A stretch of DNA of 47,500 nt from Neocallimastix lanati (nom. inval.) (lineage: Eukaryota > Neocallimastigomycota > Neocallimastigomycetes > Neocallimastigales > Neocallimastigaceae). Every line of letters starts with the position of its first letter. Positions within the stretch are counted from its first letter, which is position 1. The notes below the pieces were generated by a model, which worked only from the letters and a program-made list of their open reading frames with translations, ran no database searches and had not been told where the DNA came from. Positions 21,570 to 32,027 of the stretch are shown in pieces. The stretch is from NCBI GenBank assembly GCA_016946835.1, contig JACVTC010000110.1:421001-468500 (forward strand). Reading direction: 5' to 3'. A program made the position numbers and the translations under genes.

Positions 21570-22220
21570 TGTATTCTATTATGTATTTAATAATGTATTC
21601 TGTATTTTATTTAATATTTTATTTTCCTTTTTTGTAAATTTATTATTTTAAGATCGAAATATTTTTTAATTATTTTATTCTTTTATTTTCGATCATTAGA
21701 TTAGATTAGGAATCGGTTAATTAGGGTTTTTTCCAATTTCTTCTTAAAAGTAATTGGTTTTACCTAATTGATACGATGATCGATATGGATAGAATATCGA
21801 TCAAAAATCTTATCTAGGTTTTTCTGTCTAATCTTTTCCTAGATAAGAAATTTGTTAAGATTAGAAAAAACCTTTTTTATTTAACCTTATTTTAACAAAA
21901 AAATATAAATAAGGCTCTTGAGTTCTCTTTAAGAAATCAAGAGTTATTATTATAAAAATAAAGTTATAATAGTAACAATTTTATATTTTAAACTTTAACA
22001 AATTAATAAAATATTTTATTCAAAAAACATACTTTAAAAAATTAAATTTATACAAATCTTTCTTCCTTCTTATTTTTCGTGTTATTATTATAATTAATTT
22101 TATAATAAACTCTACCAATATTTAGGTAAAACTTTTTTTTATTATCTCAACTTAATGAATTAATCGTTAAGTTGAAGTTAATAATCATATTAAGTGATAG
22201 TACTTAGTATGATTATTACA
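21570..22220 (+). repeat. Solo LTR of family X, plus orientation
   Basis: Starts TGTATTC (21570) and ends TTATTACA (22220), the same termini as the LTR left of element B. It shares blocks with that LTR in inverted order: a GATCGAT region, TTTTCCTAGATAAG, the TATA-like AAATATAAATA at 21901, and the hairpin CTCTTGA/TCAAGAG (21915-21921, 21937-21943) just after it. The hairpin position suggests the 5' end of the transcript. The LTR ends only 6 bp left of the element D insertion. Confidence 0.7.
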
Positions 22221-22226
22221 CATTTT

Positions 22227-23398
22227 TGATACGGGCTGGGGTTGAAACTCTAAGATATTCAAAACAAAAAAATAAATATTTACACATAACTATAAAAATA
22301 AATTTGGAAACAAGAAAAAAAAAATTAAATTTTAAAATATTCTTTATTTAAATTTAAAATTAAAATTATTTGTTCCAAGTATTAAAAAGAAAGAAATTTA
22401 TTCCTCTTTTTATACTTTTATTTTAATACATTTTATTTATTATTAACATATTCTTTATAAAAACTATTATAACTATTTTATTTTAATTTTTAACTATTAT
22501 TTTAAATTATTTTTTAAAAAAAAAAAAATAACATTTATTAAATTAAAATATAAACAATTAATTTAGAGATTGTATCACGAAGGGCATTACGGGCGGTAGC
22601 TTCTTCTTGATATTGTTTTTCAGAGAGAGAATTATACAGAATTGATATTTTCTGTATTTTAGATCATTTTTATTATTGGAATTCTTCTGTATTTTAGTTC
22701 ATTTTTATTTTAATAAAGATTTAATTTATTTTTGATTTTTGTTTTATTTTTAGTTTATTTCAAAGGTTTAGAAAATATTATACAGAAACTTATAATTCTG
22801 TATTTTATATCAAATATTTATTGAAATAGGTTTTTATTATTATTAATATAAAAATAAGAATTAGTAATGATTTAAATATTATATAATTTTTAATAAGAAT
22901 ATTTAGTAATAATTTTTATTATATTTAATATTAATAAAATATTTAATAATTATTTTTATTAGATTTGATATTAATAAAAGAATATTTAATAAGAATATTT
23001 AATAATAATTTTTATTATATTTAATATTAATAAAAAAAATTTATAAGAATATTTAATAATAATTTTTATTATATTTAATATTAATAAAAGAATTTTATAA
23101 GAATATTTAATAATAATTTTTATTATATTTGATATTAATAAAAGAAATTTATAAGAATATTTAATAATAATTTTTATTATATTTAATATTAATAAAAGAA
23201 ATTTATAAGAATATTTAATAATAATTTTTATTATATTTAATATTAATAAAAGAAATTTATAAGAATATTTAATAATAATTTTTATTATATTTGATATTAA
23301 TAAAAGATTTTAATAAGAATATTTAATAATAATTTTATTTTATTATTATAAAGAGTATTTAATAGGAAATACAAGGTATTTAGTGACACCCCGTATCA
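22227..23398 (-). repeat. 3' LTR of element D
   Basis: 1172 bp. On minus it starts TGATACGGGGTGTC and ends GCCCGTATCA, giving 9-bp terminal inverted repeats. It holds a minisatellite of about 50-55 bp units (about 22900-23330), a conserved G/C island GAAGGGCATTACGGGCGG near 22580-22597 and an ATACAGAA/TTCTGTAT hairpin next to it. Compared with the 5' LTR the difference is mainly minisatellite copy number plus scattered substitutions. Confidence 0.95.
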
Positions 23399-23410
23399 TA
23401 ATCTCCCCGC
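23399..23410 (-). promoter_or_regulatory. Polypurine tract of element D
   Basis: On minus, GCGGGGAGATTA lies between the integrase stop codon and the LTR start TGATACGG. It is a G-rich purine run and the plus-strand primer site of the element. Confidence 0.85.
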
Positions 23411-24905
23411 TTAAGATGAGACTTCGTCCCCTGAAGTCTGATTATACCAAGTATAATAATGAACAAGATTTTTCTGGTGTACATTTCTGTCAGCTATTTC
23501 ACAAGTGTAAATATCACAAATACAAGCGGTATTATAATTCATTTGAACAATTCTAAAAGGACCAGTGTAAAAGGGGTCTAACTTTCTTCTTGAGAAATTT
23601 CTAACTAAAACTAAGTCCCCTGGTTCAAAAACAGTATTCATAGATTTTTGTTGTTTTCTTCTATTTTCCCATAATTTATTAGCATTATCAATATTAGCAG
23701 TGGCTTCCATAATCCATTTATGATGAGTTGTTAATTTTCTAATTAAATATTCATCAAAGGTTTCATTTATATTTCTATCATTATATGCAATTGTTAATTC
23801 GAATGGTTGTAGATCAGTTCTACCATATAAGAGTTCAAAACTAGAAAATTTTGTAACTTCACTTTTGCAAGTTCTTAAGGCCCATAAAGCAACTGGAAGA
23901 ATTTCATCCCAATTCTTTTCTGTTCCTCCAAGTAATCTAATATATTTTATAATTTCTCTATTTCTATTTTCAACTTGGCCATTACTTTCAGGATGGTGAG
24001 TACTGATGTAATGAACATAAACATTATATAAATCTAAAAATCCTTTTGTAGCATTGGAAGTAAATTGCGGACCATTGTCAGTGATTAAAATTTCAGGAAT
24101 GCCATGTCGAGAAAATACATTAGTAAGAAACTTAATAACGTCTTTAGATTCAATTGTAGGAAATGGTTCGGCTTCTACCCATTTTGTAAAATAATCAACT
24201 AAAACAATTATGTATTTATTATTTGATTTAGTGATAGGTAAGGGTCCTATAATGTCTAAACCAACTCGAGTAAAGGGTAAACCTGGTTTAGTAGCAAATG
24301 ATTCAGTACCTCTATTAATTGGTTGTGGTCTGTTCATTTGACAATCATGGCAAGTTTTAACAAGTAATTCTACATCTTTGGACATGTTTTCCCAATAATA
24401 TTTCCTTTTAAGTCTATCGTATGTTTTATAATAGCCTTCATGTCCAACACTATGCGCAGCTAATAATAGTTCTATTTTCTCTTCTTTGTTTTCGACAAAT
24501 TTACGAATATTTTCTCCGTCTTTAAAATATTTAATATTATCTATAATAATTATTTTCTTTTTCAAATATTCTTTAATAGCAATACTATTATTTAATCCTT
24601 CAACTTCAGTATTATTATTGTCATCATTAGTTGTAACAAAAATTATTTTATTTTCATTAAAATTATTTTCAATAGAATCTTTATTTAAAATATAATAATT
24701 TTCCAAATTATTATTATCTTTATTTTTATTTAAATTAATATTATTTTCATTATAGTTATCATTAATTTTAGAATTACATGTATTAAGATTTTTATTATAA
24801 GAATTTTCAGAAATATTAATTAAAGGATTTTTATCATAATTATTTTCATAAAAATTTTTAATACAATTTTTATTAATATTGTTATAATTAAGTTTTTCAG
24901 AAAAA
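23411..24905 (-). CDS. Integrase of element D
   Basis: After an Asn-rich lead-in, the HHCC finger reads HSVGHEGYYKTYDRLKRKYY ... CHDCQ. The catalytic core has GLDIIGPLP (Asp), ITDNGPQFTS (Asp) and HHPESNGQVENRNRE (Glu). The C-terminal part contains FEPGDLVLVRNFSRRK and TGPFRIVQMN (GPF/Y module). It ends GDEVSS with TAA at 23411-23413, 12 bp from the LTR. All catalytic residues are present and the frame is open from 24706, so this enzyme looks functional. A frameshift near 24905 in the Asn-rich linker separates it from RNase H. No chromodomain is seen, unlike element F. Confidence 0.95.
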
Positions 24906-25925
24906 TTTTAATATTATTTTGATTATGGTTACAAAATTCCTTTGAAAAATTTTTAATATCTTTACTACTATTATTACAATTATTATCAAAATTTTCTAAA
25001 TAAAAATTTTTGTCATTATTATTATTATTAAATTTTTCATAGTAACTATTAACACTGGAATTATTATTTAAATTTTTAAAAATATAATTATTATTATTAT
25101 TATTATTATTTAATTTATTTAAAGAATTAATTTTATTAATATCTAAATTATTTTTATTAAAATTAACGTAATTATTTTCTTCAGAAATATTATTTAAAGG
25201 ATAATCATTTTTATTTGTATTATTCATTTTATTTATATTTTCAATAGAATCGTAATTAATATTTTCATTATTATTCAAATGAATAAATAAAGTATTATTT
25301 TTAATTTCTTTATTAATATTTTTAAAGTAAGGAATTAATCGAGAAAGTGCATCAGCAATAACATTTTTCTCTCCTTGTTCATATTTAACTACAATTTTTA
25401 ACATACTAAAAGTTATAACCCATCTAGCTTGACGAGCATTATTTGGTTCTTTATTATTAAATAAGCCTATTAAAGGTTTATGATCAGTATATAAAATAGT
25501 ATCATATTTATTACCACTAAAATATGGTTTAAATTTTAAACAACAATAGTAAGCAGCTGTGCCTTCTAAATCAGTAATACTATAATTTATTTCAGTAGGT
25601 TTTAAAGATCTACTAATGTATTGAATTGGGTGTTCAATGTTATCTTTATCTTTTTGCATTAATACACCACCTATTCCATCTAATGAAGCATCCGTTCTAA
25701 TTAAAAATTGTTTATCATAATCTGGATATTTAAGAATAGGAGCTTCAGTAAGTTTTTCCTTAAGGATTTTAAATCTTTCTTCAGTTATATCATCCCAGAT
25801 ATATTTTATATTTTTCTTTAATAGTTTAAATAATGGCTGAGCAATTATAGCAAAATCTTTAATAAATTTTCTATAATATCCAATTGCACCTAAGAAAGAT
25901 CTTAATTGAGTAATATTTTTAGGTG
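24906..25925 (-). pseudogene. RNase H and Asn-rich linker of element D
   Basis: The connection (LRSFLGAIGYYRKFIKDF-type) runs into RNase H: FLIRTDASLDGIGGVL (catalytic Asp), ITDLEGTAAYYCC (Glu), ILYTDHKPLIGL (Asp) and NVIADALSRL, the full Ty3 set. It is followed by roughly 130 residues dominated by Asn and Lys before the integrase. A single-base deletion near 25925, one A short in an AAA run, breaks continuity with RT; otherwise the domain is intact. Confidence 0.9.
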
Positions 25926-27250
25926 ATTTCCATTTATTACATCTACCTTTCTGGGTACTGGCTTTATACCTTCTGTGGATAAAATATGGCCTAATACTTC
26001 AACTTCTTGTTTAATAAAATGGCATTTTGATAAATTAGCCTTTAGACCATTTTCTTTAATAATATCAAAAACTTTTTGTAGATCCAATATGTGTTGTTCT
26101 AAGGTATCAGAAAATATTACTAAATCATCCATATAAATGAACATACATTTACCAATTAAAGGCAAGAATATTCTGTTCATTTCACGTTGGAAAGTTGCAG
26201 GAGCATTACAAAGTCCGAATGGCATAACTTTGTAATTATAATTTCCAAACATTGTTGTAAAGCAAATTTTATCTCTGTCTTCTTTTTCCATAGGAATCTG
26301 ATGGAAACCAGAAAATAAGTCAAGCGTGGTTAAGTACTTAACTTTATTGCCTATAGAAAATAATATTTCTTCTATATATGGTAAAGGATATGCGTCTTTA
26401 ATAGTAATATCATTTAATTTTCTATAATCCACTACCATTCTCCATTTACCATTCTTTTTAGGAACGAGAATAACTGGGAACGACCATGATGATTTTGAAG
26501 GTTCTATCAATCCATTTCTTAATAATTTACTTATTTCTTCTCTTAGTATACTCATTTGCTTCTTATTTGCTACTCGATACATTCTTTGTTTAATTGGCAT
26601 TCGACCACTTATGATTTTTATTTTATGACTTAGTAATTTCGATTTACCTAAATCATCTGTATCTAGTGCCAATACATTTATATTATTTAATAATAAAAAC
26701 TTTAGTTTGTTTCTAATTTTTGTTGGTGCTTTCGCCGCAATTTCATGAATAGTTATTTCCTTTGCACTTTTAAAATTCTTAACAGTATTTTCAATAGAAA
26801 TATCAATATTTTTGATTACACTGTTTTCATAATTCTTTTTATTATTAATTTCATTTATTTTTGTTAATAAAGAATAATTATTTTGTAAAGAATTTTTATT
26901 ATCTTTTTTGTTACTACTTATAACGAAATCATTAATATCATTAACATGATGATTAATTTCGAAAGAATTTTTATTATTAACATCTTCATTAAAAATTGAA
27001 GAAAAATTTTTATTACTAATAGTATTATCAACATCTTTAGAAACTATATTATCATTATTATCATTACAAAAAATTTTTAGAAGGTTTATCAGTATTAATA
27101 TTATTTTTATTAAGGTTTTCAGAAAGATTATTAATATTATTTTTATTAAAAATTTCAGAAAGATTATTAATATTATTTTTATTTCCAAAAATATTATAAG
27201 GATTATTAATATTATTAATGCTATTTAAGTTTTCATAAATATTATTAATA
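25926..27250 (-). pseudogene. Reverse transcriptase of element D
   Basis: An N-terminal Asn/Asp-rich region comes first, then IKQRMYRVANKKQMSILREE, WSFPVILVPKKNGKWRMVVD, YLTTLDLFSGFHQIPM, VMPFGLCNAPATFQREMN and the catalytic FIYMDDLVIFS. Thumb/connection sequence (LSKCHFIKQEVEVLGHIL) follows up to the one-base shift near 25925. The RT is complete and conserved. The upstream end is out of frame because of length changes in the AAT/AAC-type repeats near 27050-27200. Confidence 0.94.
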
Positions 27251-28984
27251 TTATCTAAATAATTAGAAATATTATCAGTATTATTAATATCATTTAAATT
27301 TTTAGAGAAATTATTAATATTATTTTTATTATTAAAATTTTCAGAAGAACAATTTTCATTATTAATACTATTCGAATTATTGATATTATTTTTATTAATA
27401 GGTTTTTCAAAAATATTATTAATTCTATTATTAAAATTTTTATTAGAAAAATTTTTATTATTAATTCTATTATTAAATTTTTATTATTAAAATTTTTATT
27501 AGATAGATTTTTACTAGAAAAATTTTTATTAGAAAAATTTTCGATATTATTATTATTATCGATATTAATTTCACATGGATTATCATGAATATTTATAATA
27601 TTAAAATTTTTGTTAATATTATTATTATTAATATCTTTATTAGAAGAACAATTATTATTATAAATTTTAGAAATTTTATCATTATTAATTTTACATCCAA
27701 ATACATTCTTTAAATAATTATCATTATTATTTATATTATCATTAATATTGCAAAAATTATTTCCATCTTTATCATTACGATTTCCAAAGGAATTATCAAT
27801 ATCATTATTATCATTATTTTCTTCATATAAAATTTGAATATATTTATCTTCGGTAGTTAGTAAATAATCAACTAGCACATCTTTATTCAATTCTTCTTCG
27901 AATTCATCTTTAATATCATCTTCTTCATCTTCTATTTCTGTCACACTTTCAAAACTTCCTATCTTTCGTATCTCATCTGTTTTTTGATATAAGGTGTGAT
28001 CAGAGAAGTCCATAATAATCTTCATTCTAGCTAGCGCATCCACACCAATTAATACTTGGAAAATATCATCTTTTTCCACCAATCTAAAGATTTCCTTAGA
28101 AGTAATATTTCCAATTGTTATTTCTATTTCATATAATTTTGAGATGAGCGTGGTATTAGTACAAGCTTGATATAAAGTTTCTTTAATAGCAGAAATTGGT
28201 TTAAATGGAATTTTATTATTTATCATGAAGGTTTTGGTGATCATATTAATAGAAGAACAGGAATCTAAATATACTGTAGTTTCTACGTTTTCTACCTTAC
28301 ATTTTGTTTTTACAATCTTATCTTTCTTAATTGTTGATAAGATTGTTTCTTCATCTTCTATAATTGTTGTAAACTTTAAGGCTTTAGATAATTCAGTTCT
28401 CAATTTAGGATTGATATTGAGCAACTGTCCGATGGTAATATTAGCGAACTTATTTCCAATATCGTCCACTATATTATAATTATCTTGATTTCCTGTTATT
28501 TTTAATTTTTTTGTAATATTTTCCTTATTGGATTTTTCTACCTTTTTTTCACTTGGAAGTTGTATTTCTTTAGCTAATTCTTTTATTTCTTTTGCTCTTT
28601 CTTTCTTGTTTCTTCTTTTTGCTTCTTCAATTGAGGGTTCATTTATAAAAGATGGATCAAGATGATTTAACGCTTCTGTTTCTTTTTGATTTTCATTTCC
28701 TTTATTATTACTATTAGTTTCACTTTCTGGTTCCATTTCCATTTGTTCCTGATTATTTGATGGAACTTTAATTGGTTGAGGATTTTCTTTTAAACTTTTC
28801 TTAGTTGCTTTCTTATATGGTTTATTTTCATTAGTTTTTCTACTTCTTCTTTCAGCTACAATGGCTATTTCTTTATTATCTTCTATATTCGAAGATTCCT
28901 TAGTTCCAGTAAGTGAATTAGTTAAAAGAGTTGTATTGGTTTGATTTATGGGAGTATTCCTTCTCCCATTTAGAAGTTTAAAGG
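27251..28984 (-). CDS. Pol N-terminus of element D: protease and Asn-rich linker
   Basis: This frame opens right at the gag end and is -1 relative to gag, reading KLLNGRRNTPIN onward through a Lys/Glu-rich spacer. The retropepsin follows: VYLDSCSSINMITKTF, with Asp-Ser-Cys in place of the usual Asp-Ser/Thr-Gly, and a later VLIGVDALARMKIIMDF block typical of Ty3-type proteases. After that comes a linker of several hundred residues made of Asn-rich repeats (NNINN, SENFN-like) that drifts frame before RT. Translation depends on frameshifting at 28976-28982. Confidence 0.85.
28948..28982 (-). promoter_or_regulatory. -1 ribosomal frameshift signal, gag/pol of element D
   Basis: On the minus strand, TTTAAAC (28976-28982) is in the gag zero frame as T TTA AAC, a canonical X_XXY_YYZ slippery heptamer. 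A 6-nt spacer (28970-28975) contains the gag stop TAA. It is followed by a perfect 7-bp inverted repeat, ATGGGAG (28963-28969) and CTCCCAT (28948-28954), with an 8-nt loop. Pol is open in exactly the -1 frame from this point. Slippery site, spacing and stem match the known class of retroviral and retrotransposon frameshift signals. Confidence 0.88.
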
Positions 28985-30295
28985 TTGATTATTGTTATTA
29001 AAAAAATTTTGGTTATTATTAATAGGATCTATGTTATTATGATTAGGATTTGAACTGTTATAACTAGTATTATTATAATTAGTATTAACATTAAAGTTTC
29101 CATTTGAGTTATAATTATTTACATTATTAGTATTAATATTAGAGTTTCTATTAAAATTACTAATATTATAATTACTATCATAGGTATTATTATTGTTTAG
29201 GTTATGATTTCTGTTTGTATTGCTGTTATTAGTAATGTAGAGATTATTGTTATTAAGTCTTCCAGTAGCTTCCATATCAGCTAGTTCTTGATAAGTATAA
29301 GGACAATCTTGCATCCTATGACCAGGTTGATGACATTTAAAACAATTTAGATTAATATTATTAGACATAAAATTTTGATTTCTTAAATTGTTTTTAATTC
29401 CGGATACTTTATTATTGCTAAAATTATTATTCATGTTGTTAAAATTTGGATTATTGTTATTATAATTATTACCACTATTATAACCATTTCGGAAATGATT
29501 TATATTTCTGTTATTAATAGAGTTATTATAATTATTATTATAAGAATTTCGATAATTATTATTATAATTATTTGAATGAATATAACCATTATTTTTATTA
29601 TAATTATTATAATTATTATAGTTATAATTATTATAATTAGAGCGATAATTATTGTATTCATAATTATTAGGATTGTTATAATTTCTATTATTATAATTAT
29701 TATTATAATTATTTGGAAAAATAGAATTTAGACCTCCATAAGTATTGGTAAACATAACGACATTTCTATTTCTATTGGGCATTTCAGAAGCAGTCTCTGC
29801 AAGTTCAGCTATTTTAAATGCTTCTTCTAAATTAGCTGGTTGAGAAGTTATTACTTCCTTTCAAGCATATGGACGACTTAATAATGAATCCGTGTAATCA
29901 TTAATAGTAATAAATGCTTGACTTTCTGGAGTAAGTGATCCGTATAATTTACCGTATCTCCAGTTAAAGTCTTTAATTGATTCACCCTTTTGTATTTTGA
30001 GTGATTTTAGGTTAAAGCATTTTTCTTGAGGAGTAATATCTAAAAATTTTTCAATGGCAGTTTTAATATCCGTAATACTTGGATATATGATCATTTCAGC
30101 CTCTTCATCTTCTTTAAGATCTTCAATTACACCTTTTAATCGTCCAGGAACACATTCTTTTGCCCAAGCAAACATTTTTCTAGGGTCATCAATATCTGAG
30201 AGTTCCATTACCCTATTGAACTCTTCAGCCCATGATTCTATGTCCCTATCGAAACTATCAAGTCGTGGCAATAATTTAGCTATTTCGCTAATCTT

Positions 30296-30298
<3 letters not shown>
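28970..30298 (-). pseudogene. Gag of element D with CCHC zinc knuckle (one internal stop)
   Basis: ATG at 30296-30298. The N-terminal 145 residues (MKISEIAKLLPRLDSFDRD...) form a capsid-like helical region with WRYGKLYGSL near the end. An in-frame TGA at 29861-29863 interrupts it, after which the same frame resumes KEVITSQPANLEEAFKIAEL. A long Asn/Tyr-rich tract leads to the zinc knuckle CFKCHQPGHRMQDC, a perfect C-x2-C-x4-H-x4-C, followed by another Asn-rich tail ending QPLNF. Gag builds the particle and the knuckle binds genomic RNA. Only the single TGA disables it. Confidence 0.93.
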
Positions 30299-30337
<39 letters not shown>

Positions 30338-30813
30338 AAGAACACAAAAGAATACAAAATTGCTTAAATAGAAACGAATATAAAAAAAATTTTTTTTTTT
30401 TTTTTTTTATGTGGATATATATATATATATATTTTTTTTTTATTTATTTTATTTAAAATATAGTTTTATAGAGAAATTTATTTTTTAATATTTATATATA
30501 TATAGATTTTAACAAAAAAATGATAAAGAAAATCTTTTTTTTTTAAAAAAAAAGGAAAGATAAATATTATGAAGAAAATATATTTATATCTTTTCTTTTA
30601 TTAATAAAGAACACAAAATTTCTTTTATAGAAACGAAGATATAAAATTTTTTTTTTTTTTTTTTTTTTTTAGATTTTAACAGAAAAAAAAATAAATGATA
30701 AAGTAAATCCTATTAAAAGGAAAATAATTATTATAGAAAAATTTTTTTTTTATATGGATTTTAAAAAAAATGATAAAGTAAATCTTATTAAAAAGGAAGA
30801 CAATTATTATAGA

Positions 30814-30852
<39 letters not shown>

Positions 30853-32027
30853 CAAATTCCAAAATGAAGAATAGTTTTAAGCGATAGAAAAGGCTTGTTA
30901 GTAGAATTATTATTATATAAATTAGTATATATTTTTTTTGTATATATTTTAATAAGGGACAATCAAATATATGTTATAACTTTATTATTATTTTCGATTC
31001 CCGCAAGCATTTACTCTGCGTCTTTCGACCTCCACTATTTAACCGTCAGTTCCAAGTAACCTTTAACTGTTCCTGCCTATTGAAACAAGGGCTTTATGGA
31101 TTTTTCAATTAAAGGTCTGATATTGAAACCTTATTAAATAGCGCTCTACTCCCCCGCTTATACAAGTAAACGCTCTTATCTACTCTCTAATAAAAAGTTA
31201 TTTTAATAATTTATTATACCTGAATTTAATCAAGCCACTAATAAATTACCATATATTGTATATTCCCGGAAAACGATGCTGATTTTAGAAATAATTAATA
31301 ATAATAATTTTTATTTAATTAATAATACGGAATTACTTAATTCACCTATCCCAATCGATGAGCCTTTAGCTATAGAGTTTTTCATCTAACAGCCGCTCTC
31401 CCTGATGGTAGGTATTGAATGAATTTAGTATTCTTATATTAAGAAAATAAAACTTTAAAATTAATAATTATGAAACTTATTTATTATTGTTGAATAAAAC
31501 TAATTATTCCAAGTTTTTCAATATCTTGAAAAATCCTCTTGATAGACTTTCCAGATAGAACAAACTCTCCTGATGGAAGTAATTATTTTAATAATAAATA
31601 AGAATTGAGCGGAAGTGCTCTTCTAAAATGTAATTTTTTTTTTGAATTATTATAATAATATTATTATTATAATAACTATTATTATATATAAATAATATAT
31701 ATATATATATATATTTTATATTATTATTATTTTTATTATTATTATAAGTAAAAATAAATGTTTTATTATAACAAATAAAATTTACGAATTAAGTTTCACA
31801 AAAAAAAATTTTTTTTTTTTTTTTTTTTTTTTGTATAAAATTTGTGTAACTAAGTAAAAAAAATTAAATAATTTTTCTAAAAAAAATCAAAGTTTTATAA
31901 ATTTTTTATTCCCTATAACAAAAAAAATAAGTTAAAATAAAAAAAATTATATGTTTAATATTTATTCTAAGGTTTCTTTTCATCTTATAATGTGTTTCAG
32001 TCGCCCGGATTCTCCACCAAATTTTTA
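30299..32027 (-). other. Leader of element D with long poly(A) tracts
   Basis: About 1.73 kb between the primer-binding site and gag. Five A-tracts (T on plus) stand out: 30299-30332 (34 nt, directly touching the gag ATG), 30390-30408 (19), 30647-30670 (24), 30819-30848 (30) and 31809-31832 (24). Around the tracts are degenerate repeats: an AAAGAACACAAAA...TAGAAACGA block at 30334 and 30606, and a GATTTTAA...TGATAAAGTAAATC block at 30672 and 30751. A region of higher G+C at about 31000-31600 may hold packaging signals; CTCTCCCTGATGG and CTCTCCTGATGG are repeated in it. Confidence 0.8.
32002..32019 (-). promoter_or_regulatory. Primer-binding site of element D
   Basis: On minus, TGGTGGAGAATCCGGGCG begins 8 nt after the 5' LTR end. 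It starts with TGG, complementary to a tRNA CCA tail; the primer tRNA would end CGCCCGGATTCTCCACCA. I cannot assign the tRNA species from memory with confidence. It is the only G/C-rich 18-mer in its vicinity. Confidence 0.82.

Noticed and set aside
29861-29863. Alternative genetic code reading TGA as an amino acid
   Set aside because: TAA, TAG and TGA all appear as lesions at differing residue types, and intact domains end with ordinary stops.
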